Source: Euperipatoides rowelli (taxonomy: Eukaryota > Onychophora > Udeonychophora > Euonychophora > Peripatopsidae). From it: a stretch of DNA of 13,489 nucleotides. The notes below the pieces were generated by a model. That model worked only from the letters and a program-made list of their open reading frames with translations. It searched no databases and had not been told where the DNA came from. Location of the stretch: NCBI GenBank assembly GCA_003024985.2, contig PXIH01S0001966.1. One strand, written 5' to 3'. Shown here piece after piece: positions 1 to 7,796 of this stretch (position 1 is the first letter of the stretch; every line of letters starts with the position of its first letter). Made by a program: the position numbers and the translations under genes.

Positions 1-11
1 AATCTCTTATA

Positions 12-331
12 TTAACCCTTATAAGTGGCTTTTCTGTTTGACACACATTTTTTTTGTTTTGATTTTTAAAATCTGCACTAAATTTTGATTTTAAAAATGT
101 ATAAGTTTATCCTTATATGTTTTATAATATTTTTATTAGGCCATCTTAAATTCAAAATTTGATCAATATGGTAGCCTATACCATAGGCCTAATTATCCCT
201 GCATAGGTGTAAAAAAATCATTAGATATTCATGTAAACCTTTAAAAATGATTTTTTCTTCATTTCTATCTAATCAATTTGTGGAGTGGTAGGATCAAAAA
301 GTTCGGAAATGTACTGGAGTGGAAAGGGTTA
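12..331. mobile_element. Possible TTAA-type (piggyBac-like) MITE
   Basis: The stretch begins TTAACCCTTATAAGTGG and ends GGAGTGGAAAGGGTTA. The ends are inverted over about eight bases (TAACCCTT / AAGGGTTA), which fits the TTAA target and CCC...GGG termini of piggyBac-superfamily elements. The 320 bp between is AT-rich and non-coding, with a small hairpin GCCTAT-ACC-ATAGGC at 174-188. The right copy of the TTAA target would be mutated to TTAT. The same terminal motif recurs at 5743-5760. The short terminal match makes this tentative. Confidence 0.4.
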
Positions 332-799
332 TCAGAGGGTATATACAATGTAGTGATGAATGCATTATTTATTGTATATTTTCTTGATTCGTTCGGATAA
401 AGTCGAAACTAAAATCAGTTCATTCATTGTTTACTATCTAATCACAACTTTACTATTTCTAGTAAATCTTGTGATTGACTGGCCAGCTGTCTTGAACGAA
501 CTGCTGACTTGCATCTTGCGAACGAATAAGGGCAAATTATATTAATGTAATTACATGATGTGTACCTTTTGTGTTCAAGATAACACACACACATTATCTA
601 GGTCTATCTGTTCACTGTAGGAAAAATAATTTCACCTTTTATCAGTATCCAATTGTGCAGTCTAGTTATTTGTTTAACAGTGAACCAGAAGTCATTATTT
701 TTAGCAATCAGCAACTCTTTTTCCATAAAGAACAGTGGCCAGTGTTTCCTAGAAGTAACATTGGTTAACTTTCAGACCCAACCAATGTTTAAGATGATG
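332..799. other. Unresolved AT-rich stretch before the LINE
   Basis: I see no gene here. ORFs of 61 and 65 codons (360-545 and 571-768) have no recognisable similarity. The motif ATTCGTTCG at about 387-395 faces its inverted form CGAACGAAT at about 519-527, which could be remnants of short terminal inverted repeats. A short CA run lies near 585-594. Confidence 0.3.
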
Positions 800-1470
800 A
801 TGATACAGATCATTGAACCAAATGAAGCTAGCTCAAAAGCAGGCCTAAAAATGAATTTAGCAAACAATAAACTGATGTTCAACAAATATGTGCAACCTAA
901 AGTGATTGAAGTGACTGATATAGTAATTGAAGAGGTCAACTACTACATTTATTTAGGTGGATTGTTACTACTACAAGTGAAAACCAGATGTGTGAAGTCA
1001 ACCGAAGAATGAAAATGGGCTGGATGCTTTTGGAAAATTAAATAATATTTTAAAAGGAAAACTTCCTTTGTGTCTCAAAAGGAAAGTTTTTGACCAGTGT
1101 GTACTACCAGTAATGATATATGGAGCTGAAACTTGGACACTCAATGTAAAAATGATTAAAAAACTACAAACCACTCAAAGAAATATGGAGCAGTGGATGA
1201 TAGGAATAAGGATTTAATCGATTAGAGCACAAACAAAGGTTTGTGATATTATTATAAGAGTAAAGAATTTAAAGTGGAAATGGGCAGGTAATAAAGTAAA
1301 AGAAAGATAATAGATGGAGTACACAAAAACTCAACTGAGTTACAAGGGACAGAAAATGACTATGAAGAAGACCTAATATCAGATGGAAGCATGAAATAAA
1401 GAGTTTGCTGGATATAGTTGGAAACGAATTCATGGAGGAAACTTGGGGAGGCCTTCATCCGGCAAAGTAA
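800..1470 (+). pseudogene. Decayed 3' end of an RTE-clade LINE (reverse transcriptase C-terminal part)
   Basis: The plus strand encodes, in pieces, the end of an RTE-type LINE protein of the kind often misannotated as 'craniofacial development protein 2-like'. Frame 1, to about 960, gives Glu-Ala-Ser-Ser-Lys-Ala-Gly-Leu-Lys-Met-Asn, then Tyr-Ile-Tyr-Leu-Gly. A second frame near 988 gives Cys-Glu-Val-Asn-Arg-Arg-Met-Lys-Met-Gly-Trp. A third from 1026 gives Leu-Lys-Arg-Lys-Val-Phe-Asp-Gln-Cys-Val-Leu-Pro-Val-Met-Ile-Tyr-Gly-Ala-Glu-Thr-Trp-Thr-Leu. It stops in frame near 1216 and resumes with Lys-Trp-Lys-Trp-Ala-Gly near 1275. The end is Glu-Phe-Ala-Gly-Tyr-Ser-Trp-Lys-Arg near 1401, then after another shift Trp-Arg-Lys-Leu-Gly-Glu-Ala-Phe-Ile-Arg-Gln near 1433. 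At least three frameshifts and a stop make it non-functional. The endonuclease and the catalytic Tyr-x-Asp-Asp region are missing, as in a typical 5'-truncated LINE copy. An A-rich tract follows directly. Confidence 0.85.
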
Positions 1471-1993
1471 AAAAAAAATATTTTTTTTAACAATTTAAAT
1501 GCTTTGGAATGTTATATAGGCATTACATTATCGGCCAATAACAATGTTAACCACTAGATAAATTTAGAAATACGATTTATTTGATATTCATGGGTGGGAT
1601 CTTGACGTATGATGGAAATGTGAATGAAATGTATTAAAATGTATAGGTAAAAGGTTATATATGAATCCATCCAATAATCATCTTTCTAACCTCCAATGAC
1701 TAGAAACCCACCAGATATACCTAGATTTGATCTAAGGATCGTTCTAATTGGCAAGTGTCTACTGTATTGAAATAGCCTTCGGCCGTTGTTTAAATTCGAA
1801 AATAAAATATTTTTAATAGTTAATTGTAGCTGTGCCAGATAAGGTAGAGCCTTGAATTTTTTTAATTTTTAAATCTCATTTATGAACTATTTAGTTCTTA
1901 TTCTAATTTTAAAGTGGTGAATTTGGTTGTTTTTTCTGGTTGTCATTCATTTTTGCTTTGCCATTTTTGCATAGCCATCCCTGTACACGAGAC

Positions 1994-2280
1994 GTTAAAA
2001 ATTTAAACGCATAAGTCCTCTTTAGTCACATGATAAAGATGGATAGCATCCTTATTTTTTTGGTTTGCAGTCCTCAGCTTACTTTTACCCTGAACGGTAA
2101 CTCCTACTACGTATTTAATTCATCAGGCTGGAAGAAAGGTATAATATAGAGTCTAAATAATCCTTTTTTTTTTTAACGATTTTGATAATTTTGAGCTATT
2201 TCTGGCCAGTTGGCATATATGACAAACAGATACGATGTTAAAAACGCGATAAAATTGTACTTATGCGATGAGGTTTTAAC
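1994..2280. repeat. Weak inverted repeat enclosing about 240 bp
   Basis: The left arm at 1994-2016 reads GTTAAAA, seven bases, then CGCATAAGT. The right arm at 2259-2280, reverse-complemented, reads GTTAAAA, six bases, then CGCATAAGT. Sixteen matched bases in the same order and nearly the same spacing suggest the ends of an old MITE of about 287 bp. No target duplication is clear. Confidence 0.35.
2039..2149 (+). CDS. Hypothetical 36-codon ORF, possibly an exon
   Basis: An ATG at 2039 opens a frame of 36 codons ending TAG. The first ten residues are hydrophobic (Met-Asp-Ser-Ile-Leu-Ile-Phe-Leu-Val-Cys). They are followed by Leu-Thr-Phe-Thr-Leu-Asn-Gly-Asn-Ser-Tyr-Tyr-Val-Phe-Asn-Ser-Ser-Gly-Trp-Lys-Lys-Gly, which has an unusually protein-like composition for this AT-rich DNA. 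The sequence TTTTTTTGGTTTGCAG just before 2071 is a good acceptor, and GTATAA at 2139 is a weak donor, so 2071-2138 could instead be an exon. I do not recognise the family. It lies inside the inverted repeat 1994-2280. Chance is quite possible. Confidence 0.18.
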   Translation: MDSILIFLVCSPQLTFTLNGNSYYVFNSSGWKKGII

Positions 2281-2905
2281 AGCTTCTTCCCTGTACTAGT
2301 ACTCTGATGAATCATTCACATATGATCTATAAAAATGTCAAGTTCAAATATAAAATGTAACATTTTTTTTAAATAATTATTTTGGAATTTATTAAACTAA
2401 AATTCAATTCTTATTTTCAAAGTTATATGAGCACTGCAAAGTAAATATGAATTTAATTTTAATTATTCATGAAATGCTAATTTGAAATTTCCTTTTGTTT
2501 AGCATGTTTCTCATATTTTATTTTATTTAAGTTTCCACTAAAGAAATCTGTAATTGCCAAATTTTTGAAATGTTATTTTATTTTTACAATGGAATCTATT
2601 AAAATTAAGTCTTCTAGAATAATTGGAACTGAAACCTTAAAATTTTGGTGTTATTCAAAACCAAACTGGTATAAAAACTGCTTGCTTGACTCCTTGTAAA
2701 CTGTAAGTAGTTCTTACATCAGTCTAAATGATTCATTAAAGTTGTCATAATACCATCTATATAATTATTCAGCATGATGGGATAATCAATTTAGTTTCAT
2801 GCAGTAGTGGTGATAAAGAATCAGGTGGGGGCAGCTCCATTCTTTATTCCCAGTTAATAGTAAATACTGTAATTAAATAAACCAATAACAAAATAATTTA
2901 CTTAC

Positions 2906-3014
2906 AGATTCTTTTTCTTCCTGAGATTTAGGACTTAGCCGAACTTCTAGGATCAAATAACCCATGTATTCTGTTTTTCCCGTTTCTGTTAACAATAATT
3001 TCAGATCTGTGGTT
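2906..3014 (-). CDS. Mctp: Mctp internal exon completing C2A and starting the C2A-C2B linker
   Basis: On the minus strand an acceptor (TTTTTTATTAG) precedes this 109-bp exon and a donor GTAAGT follows it. The exon is one base plus 36 codons. The leading A completes an Arg codon with the AG left over from the exon at 4429-4651, giving Leu-Asp-Arg-Thr-Thr-Asp-Leu-Lys. That matches the Leu-Glu-Leu-x-Arg-Thr-x junction in other MCTPs. The residues Tyr-Met-Gly-Tyr-Leu-Ile-Leu-Glu-Val-Arg-Leu-Ser-Pro-Lys are the last beta strand of C2A, equivalent to the 'G-x-I-x-L-x-V-x-L-x-P-K' strand of the family. The charged Ser-Gln-Glu-Glu-Lys-Glu-Ser tail begins the linker to C2B. The exon ends in phase 0. 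The reading frame stays open past the donor for a short way, but the strong GTAAGT and the loss of similarity there argue for splicing. The next exon (C2B) is not visible, so the following intron is longer than 2.9 kb. Confidence 0.88.
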
Positions 3015-3563
3015 CTAATAAAAAAACAAAAATGAAGTAAAATGTTAGATCTCTTACAACTTGCAAAGAATAGAAAAGATTGAAAATAAATACCTAGATT
3101 ATGTACCCTTCCCAACTCCCGACCTTATTAAAAAATTAACTCAAGCACACAAGCCAATAATAAAAATAATTAATTTTAAAAAAAATCTCTAAATTTATCA
3201 ATATAAGATCTATATCATGAATGTTAACATATACAGTATTGTACCTATTATTGTCAATTCGTGCTCATTAAAATTACTACTTTGGCTACAGTACCTCTTT
3301 CTGTAACTAGTGTAACATAGGTTGACCTACATTTATAAATATTTCTAGAATTGAATGGTTTGCCATCTTTTTATAGGTCATCTAATGCTCCATGACTATA
3401 AGAAAGGTGTTAATAACTTAGTCTCACAAATTAATTTTTCTCATGCATATTAATCTCTGAAATACATGCAGTTTTGGTGACAATACAATAAAGTTGTTCA
3501 TTGCTTCTGTTCATTTCCAATTGCTTGTTTATTTTCTTGAGTGAGTTAGTACTTTCCAACATA

Positions 3564-3740
3564 CAGGTATTCCTCGACTAACATTGCCTAGATCAAAGTG
3601 GTTTCACTATAACATTTTTTTGATTTTGATAGTTTTTTTTTGGTACAACTTATGGTTTACTCCCTATAGCATCATTTTGGATTTTTTATTTTTTCCATTA
3701 AGCGGCGTGATGTTGACACCTTCACTAAGCATTACAGTAT
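3564..3740 (+). mobile_element. Possible pogo/Tigger-like DNA transposon remnant
   Basis: The stretch starts CAGGTATTCCTCGACTAAC and soon reads TTTCACTATAACATT, resembling the CAG-TATTCC-CTCGACTTAC and 'TTTCGCTATAACG' motifs at the ends of Tigger/pogo relatives. I see no matching inverted right end and no transposase coding. The call rests on motif memory only. Confidence 0.3.
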
Positions 3741-3763
3741 CTCTCTTGTTGTGATTGAATAAA

Positions 3764-3846
3764 AATAATGTACTGTAATTGCTATTTTATAAGCACAATA
3801 CATATTTATTTTTATGTTACAGTACTGTACATTATTATGCTGTATG
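3764..3846. repeat. Stem-loop with AATAATGTACTGTAA arms
   Basis: AATAATGTACTGTAA at 3764-3778 faces TTACAGTAC-TGTAC-ATTATT at 3827-3846. The second arm matches the reverse complement of the first except for a 5-bp TGTAC duplication. The surrounding 3730-3910 is rich in TACTGT and ACAGTA motifs, which suggests a decayed small repeat. Confidence 0.5.
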
Positions 3847-4428
3847 TTTTAATTAAATATTTTAGTTTACAGTATAGGCAACTATACTGTGTCACATTAT
3901 ACTGTACATGAATAAATAAATACAGTTAACAAATGTGTTATATATTTACATAATCTTACTATATTTTATAGGGGAAAGGGAAGACTGGGATGTTAATGAT
4001 TTTCTAAGGGGAAAGAATTTTAATTTAAAGTCGTTTCTATAACGTTGCCATTCCAAACAAAGAAATCCTGACGACCAGACATTATCCAAGGATTTGCTGT
4101 ATGTTGTTAGTTGACACATATTTGATATGTTTCTCAAATAATAAACTAACCTATTTTTTTTAATCCATCAAACTCTGAAAACTTTCCCACTGTCAAAACT
4201 ATAATTCACTATTAGTTACGATTACAATGAAATTGTGTTGATGAATGATGAACAGTATTATTTTTAAATAATGTTCAAATAAAGTAAAATGAACTATAGT
4301 AATTTGGGGGAACGAAGAGTTATCTTGATTTCTATGTGCTTATTTTCTTCACACTATTTACAGTAAATTGAGAGACAAAGCACATGGTATTAAGTTTGCT
4401 AAAAATTAAGTAGATAAAAAATATTTAC

Positions 4429-4651
4429 CTATCTAATTCTAAAGTAGCAAGGTCAAGGTATGCAGCACCCATGAAGTCATCCTGGAGCCCCCGATCATAA
4501 TCAAATACCTTGACATGAATGGGCTTGAAGACATCTTCAATGGGGAGGGTAAACTTCTCATCCCATACAGGATTTAAGTTTTTATAGACTATCTTACTCT
4601 TGTACAGGAGCCGACCACCGATTTTGAACTTGACGTATGGATCACTGGTAC
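4429..4651 (-). CDS. Mctp: Mctp internal exon encoding most of the first C2 domain (C2A)
   Basis: Read on the minus strand, this 223-bp exon has an acceptor ending TTATTAG and a donor GTAAAT. It carries 73 full codons plus 2 bases at each end, with no stop. The protein has the C2 signature: Thr-Ser-Asp-Pro-Tyr-Val-Lys-Phe at residues 1-8, Asn-Leu-Asn-Pro-Val-Trp-Asp-Glu near 24-31, and the third calcium loop Val-Phe-Asp-Tyr-Asp...Gln-Asp-Asp-Phe-Met-Gly near 48-61. The pattern Phe-Asp-Tyr-Asp-x-Gly-Leu-Gln-Asp-Asp-Phe-Met-Gly and the Leu-Glu-Leu-Asp ending are typical of C2A in MCTP proteins, judged from memory of the family. MCTPs are ER or vesicle membrane proteins with three C2 domains and two C-terminal membrane segments. 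In flies Mctp acts in presynaptic homeostatic plasticity. The calcium-binding Asp residues of loop 3 and the Ser-Asp-Pro Asp are all present, so calcium binding is plausible. The first calcium-binding Asp must come from the preceding exon. Confidence 0.93.
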
Positions 4652-4903
4652 CTAATAAAAAAAAAAGATAAATTTGTTATCATGTTTCTTTTCATAATTA
4701 TTAAACGTTCAAAGATTAGTAAAATATTTAGAAATTAATTTTAGCTTGACATTTGTTTCATTAAATAATGGACACTTTAGTAAACCTTTACATCACCTAT
4801 TGAATACTGAATTACTTTAATACCATCGTATCAAATTCAGTAATTATTATATTAAAAAGCAAATTTTCTCTTTAAATTTAATTTTCTCCCTAATGGTTTG
4901 CCC

Positions 4904-5445
4904 GATTAAGTCAAATTTTGAAATTTGTGTTATGCTAGAAGTCTAGAATATGTGTAAAATAAAAAATAAAATAAGGTCCTAGGTGGTCACATGGGGTGCT
5001 AGGGGGCCCCAAAAAATCTAAATTATTTAAAATGCTCCGATTAAGTTGAAATGTGAAATTGGTGTTACACTAGAGGTCTAGAATATGTATATAAAAGGTC
5101 AAGGTCCTAGATGATCATATGTGGGTAGTAGGGGGGCCCCAAAAATCTATTTTTTTTAAAATGCTCCAATTAAGTTGAAATTTGTGTTATACTAGAAGTC
5201 TAGAATATGTGTATAAAAGGTCAAGGTCCTAAGTGGTCATATGGGGGTGCTAGGGGGGGGGGGGCAAAAATCTAAATTTTTTAAAATGCTTTGATTACGT
5301 TCAAATTTGAAATTGATGTTACAATAGAGGTCAAGGTCCTAGGTGGTCACATGAGGGTGCTAGGAGGGCCTCAAAAATCTAAATTTTTGAAAATGATCCG
5401 ATTAAGTTCAAATTTTAAATCTGTGTTACCCTAGGGGGGCCCAAT
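4904..5445 (+). repeat. Left arm tandem array, five units of 107-135 bp
   Basis: The anchor GATTAAGT or a close variant recurs at 4904, 5039, 5169, 5293 and 5400, giving steps of 135, 130, 124 and 107 bp. Each unit carries TGTTACACTAGAGGTCTAGA, then AAGGTCCTAGGTGGTCACAT, then a G run ending in GGCCCC, then AAAAATCTAAATTTTT and AAAATGCTCCG. The fourth unit lacks the CTAGAATATGTGTATAAAA block, which explains its shorter step. The fifth unit is cut short at the CTAGGGGGGCCCAATTG junction with the inner arm segment. Confidence 0.85.
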
Positions 5446-6344
5446 TGAATTCCGTCATTTTAGACAATGAAAATAGACTTGCCCATTTTTGGGGAAATAG
5501 CAAATAACATGGGAGTGTTAACCATAATTCCAAACATGACACAAAATTCTGGGCCCAAAATAAAATTACCGTCGATTTCGACGGGTTTCGACTAGTATGT
5601 AATTAAAATTCTATGTTAAAAGTAATGAATTAAATCCTGTAGACTTACCAAACTAGAATTCAATTTGAATAATTATTGATATATCTGTGTAGCTAAAGTC
5701 TTTTCATTTCTTTTAATTCAGTTGTGTCTAGGGCAATAATTGTTGAACTCTTTCCACTCCAATTATTTTTAATATATGGTTTCATTCTACTCCAAATTAT
5801 TATAGCCTTTTTTTTTTTACATGATTGCATTCTTTTAAATCACCCGATTTTAATTTTAGTGAACTTGATTAAAAACAAATATGTTAGTTCTTTTTAACAT
5901 AAATTTTACTACTTTAAACTTCCAGTGAGCGCGCAGTCGTAAATTTTGAGACAAATTCAATTTTTTAGAAAATGAGTATGTGTATGGTCTTGTGTGTTTA
6001 TCTCTGCCTTCTATTCCTAAAACTAACTCTCCACTACAACATTGGTAGGTTTTTACCATGCACATAGCCCATTTTATGAATATTTTTTAAAATTATATGT
6101 AAAACGATGTCCAGACATAAATTTTACAACACGCGCTCGCTGATGTTAAAATATTGATTTTCAGTTAGCGTAATACCGATATTATAAAACATTTAGGAAT
6201 AAACTTATATATTTTTAATATCAGAATTTAATGCAGATTTCCAAAATCAAAAGCAAAAAATCCTATCTTGAACGACAGAGAAACAGTAAAGGAAAATGTA
6301 AGATAAACTGGCTTTTTCTTTTTTTTTTTTTTACAGGCGACTTA

Positions 6345-6755
6345 AATTCCTGACAAAAAAATAGAACAAAAAATACTATACAAGTTTTTTTCTATCTATT
6401 ATAGATTTTGAAATACTTAAAATAATGTATTACCGGGACATAGCCTACAATATAAATATAAGCGCAATGAATGCGACATTTAGAAAAATAATCATAAAAA
6501 ATCTGTTTGTTGGAATTTTTTTTCTTTATATATTAAAATTCCTGATAAAAGGTAGAACAAGAAATACTATTTAAGTTTTTTTCTATCTGTTAGAGATTTT
6601 TAAATATTTAAAATAATGTATTATATGACATAGCCTACAGTATAAATACAAGCGTAATGAATGCGACATTTAGAAAGATCATAAAAAATCTGTTTGTTGG
6701 AATTTTTTTCTTTTTATATTAAAATTCGTGATAAAAGATAGAACATAAATATGTG
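6345..6755 (+). repeat. Tandem repeat of about 190 bp, two copies plus a fragment
   Basis: The block AATTCCTGAYAAAARRTAGAACA starts near 6345, 6537 and 6723, giving steps of 192 and 186 bp. Shared landmarks are AAGTTTTTTTCTATCTRTTA, TAAAATAATGTATTA, GACATAGCCTACA, AATGAATGCGACATTTAGAAA and AAAAATCTGTTTGTTGGAAT. The third copy breaks off near 6755 at a TAATTTCATTATTA palindrome. It lies within the foldback core. Confidence 0.85.
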
Positions 6756-6925
6756 TAATAATTTCATTATTACACATATTTAGAAACTTTTATACATAGG
6801 ATTCTATGAACCTTAAAAATTACAACACGCGACCGCTGTGGTTAAAAATATGTGCGCGCCCGCTCGAAGGTTAAAGCATTTTTGATGCTAACAATGATTG
6901 TTGAATTGTAAAGAGAAAATAAGAA

Positions 6926-6997
6926 AATGTCGATTTTTAATCGACATTTGAGTCGTACAGAAATTTTTATAATGTCGATCTATTATCGACATTTGAA
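6926..6997. repeat. Two palindromic AATGTCGAT...ATCGACATT units
   Basis: AATGTCGATTTTTAATCGACATTTGA at 6926 and AATGTCGATCTATTATCGACATTTGA at 6971 are spaced 45 bp apart. Each is a hairpin with a 9-bp perfect stem. They sit just inside the right end of the possible TTAA element, a typical place for subterminal transposase-binding repeats. That role is inference. Confidence 0.8.
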
Positions 6998-7240
6998 TGA
7001 AAAGGGTTAAAATTCAGACCTGTTATAAAATTTTACTACTTGCAAACAGATCATTCTGTTAACCTTGGAAACACTAATCATTTATAGTTAATAAAAACTA
7101 GCCGAAACCCGTCGAAATCGATGTTAATTTTTTTTGGGGCCCCAGAATTTTGTGTCATGTTTTGAACTATGGTAAACACTCCCATGTTATTTGCTCCCAT
7201 CCCCAAAAATTGGCCCAAATTTGCAATGATGGAATTAAAT

Positions 7241-7690
7241 TGAGCCCCTAGCACCCTCATGTGATTGTAGACCTCTAGGGTAACATAAATTTTAAATTTG
7301 AACTTAATCGGAGCATTTTAAAAAAATTAGATTTTTGGGACCCCTACCACCCTCATGTACCATCTAGAGCCTTGACCTTTTATAAACATTCTAGACCTCT
7401 AGTGTAACACCAATTTCAAATTAGAACTTAATCTGAGCATTTTAAAAAATTTCGATTTATTTTTGACCCCCCTAACACCCCCATGTGACCACCAGGAGCT
7501 TGACCTTTTATATACATATTTTACACCTCTAGTGTAACACAAATTTCAATTAATTGGAGCATTTTAAAAAGTTTAGATTTTTTGGGCCCTCCTAGTACCC
7601 CCCATGTGACCACCTAGGCCCTTGATCTTTTATATACATATTCTGGACTCCTACGGGAACACCAATTTCAAATTTCAAACCATTGGGGAG
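7241..7690 (-). repeat. Right arm tandem array, about four units of 122-128 bp
   Basis: This is the inverted counterpart of the left array. On the plus strand CTTAATC or a variant recurs near 7303, 7427, 7549 and 7671. Each is followed by GGAGCATTTTAAAAA, a C-rich block ending in CACCC and CATGTGACCACC, and CTTGACCTTTTATA. The units differ from one another at many positions, so the array is old or was not homogenised. Confidence 0.85.
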
Positions 7691-7796
7691 AAAATGCAAT
7701 TTAAAGAGTTCGGAATGACGGACACACAGAGAAAATTTGTGTTTTATATTTTTAGTATAATGATATCAAAGATCAAGAAAATAAGAAATTTAAAAC

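Larger units (their letters stand above)
1471..2905. other. Presumed Mctp intronic DNA downstream of the second C2A exon
   Basis: On the minus strand this is the start of the intron that follows exon 2906-3014. No further C2 exon is visible: no Ser-Asp-Pro-Tyr-Val-Lys-Phe coding stretch for C2B. It is AT-rich with homopolymer runs. The only structure is the inverted repeat at 1994-2280 with a small ORF inside it. Confidence 0.5.
3015..4428 (-). other. Mctp intron between the two C2A exons
   Basis: This 1,414-bp intron begins GTAAAT and ends TTATTAG on the minus strand. The exons either side join in phase. It contains AT-rich DNA, a possible pogo/Tigger-like remnant from about 3564 and a stem-loop at 3764-3846. 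A minus-strand ORF of 63 codons at 3946-4137 has no recognisable similarity and I treat it as chance. Confidence 0.85.
5743..7012. mobile_element. Possible nested TTAA-type element inside the foldback core
   Basis: The left end reads TTGAACTCTTTCCACTCCAA and the right end GAATGAAAAGGGTTAA. Reverse-complemented, the right end is TTAACCCTTTTCATTC, so both fit a TTAA-CCCTTTCCACTC end with some decay (about 10 of 13 internal bases agree). The left end is very similar to the right end of the 12-331 candidate, TAACCCTTTCCACTCCA. That suggests one family of non-autonomous TTAA elements, one copy of which landed in the foldback element. Confidence 0.4.
5597..7096. other. Core of the foldback-like element, non-coding
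   Basis: This 1.5 kb contains no ORF that looks real; the 69-codon minus-strand ORF at 5856-6065 shows no known motif. It holds a TTAA-type inner element (5743-7012), a 190-bp tandem repeat, GC-rich patches built around ACAACACGCG-CTCGCTG at 6127 and 6822 with an inverted relative near 5926, and two TCGAT palindromes at 6926-6997. Confidence 0.6.
4868..7708. mobile_element. Foldback-like element with long subrepeat-containing inverted arms
   Basis: Two long inverted arms, 4868-5596 and 7097-7708, enclose a 1.5 kb core. The outer ends match: left CTCTTTAAATTTAATTTTCT and the right end reverse-complemented CTCTTTAAATTGCATTTTCT, both followed by CCC, T or C, AATGGTTTG. The inner ends also match: CGATTTCGACGGGTTTCG then ACTAGT or GCTAGT. 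Each arm is an array of tandem units of about 107-135 bp that read AGGTCCTAGGTGGTCACATG, then a G-rich GGGGGGCCCC, then AAAATGCTCCGATTAAG. Long inverted repeats made of tandem subrepeats around a variable core are the hallmark of foldback elements such as Drosophila FB and Galileo. No transposase ORF is visible in the core. I find no clear target duplication at the outer ends, so the exact boundaries are uncertain. Confidence 0.7.

Noticed and set aside
653-1012. 119-codon plus-strand ORF as an intact gene
   Set aside because: Only its second half (from about 800) is coding-like, and that is a frameshifted piece of a decayed RTE LINE. The first 49 codons show nothing.
2873-3115. 80-codon minus-strand ORF as a complete small protein
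   Set aside because: It reads through an intron acceptor at its start and a GTAAGT donor near its end. Only the 36 codons between are the Mctp exon.
4904-5445. Tandem units as a CRISPR array
   Set aside because: Units of 107-135 bp are imperfect throughout with no alternation of constant repeat and unique spacer, and the DNA is clearly eukaryotic.
5856-6065. 69-codon minus-strand ORF in the foldback core as a transposase remnant
   Set aside because: It contains no recognisable catalytic or DNA-binding motif and lies over repeat-derived sequence.
7078-7260. 60-codon minus-strand ORF
   Set aside because: It lies within the right arm repeat, and the matching part of the left arm is not preserved as a frame.
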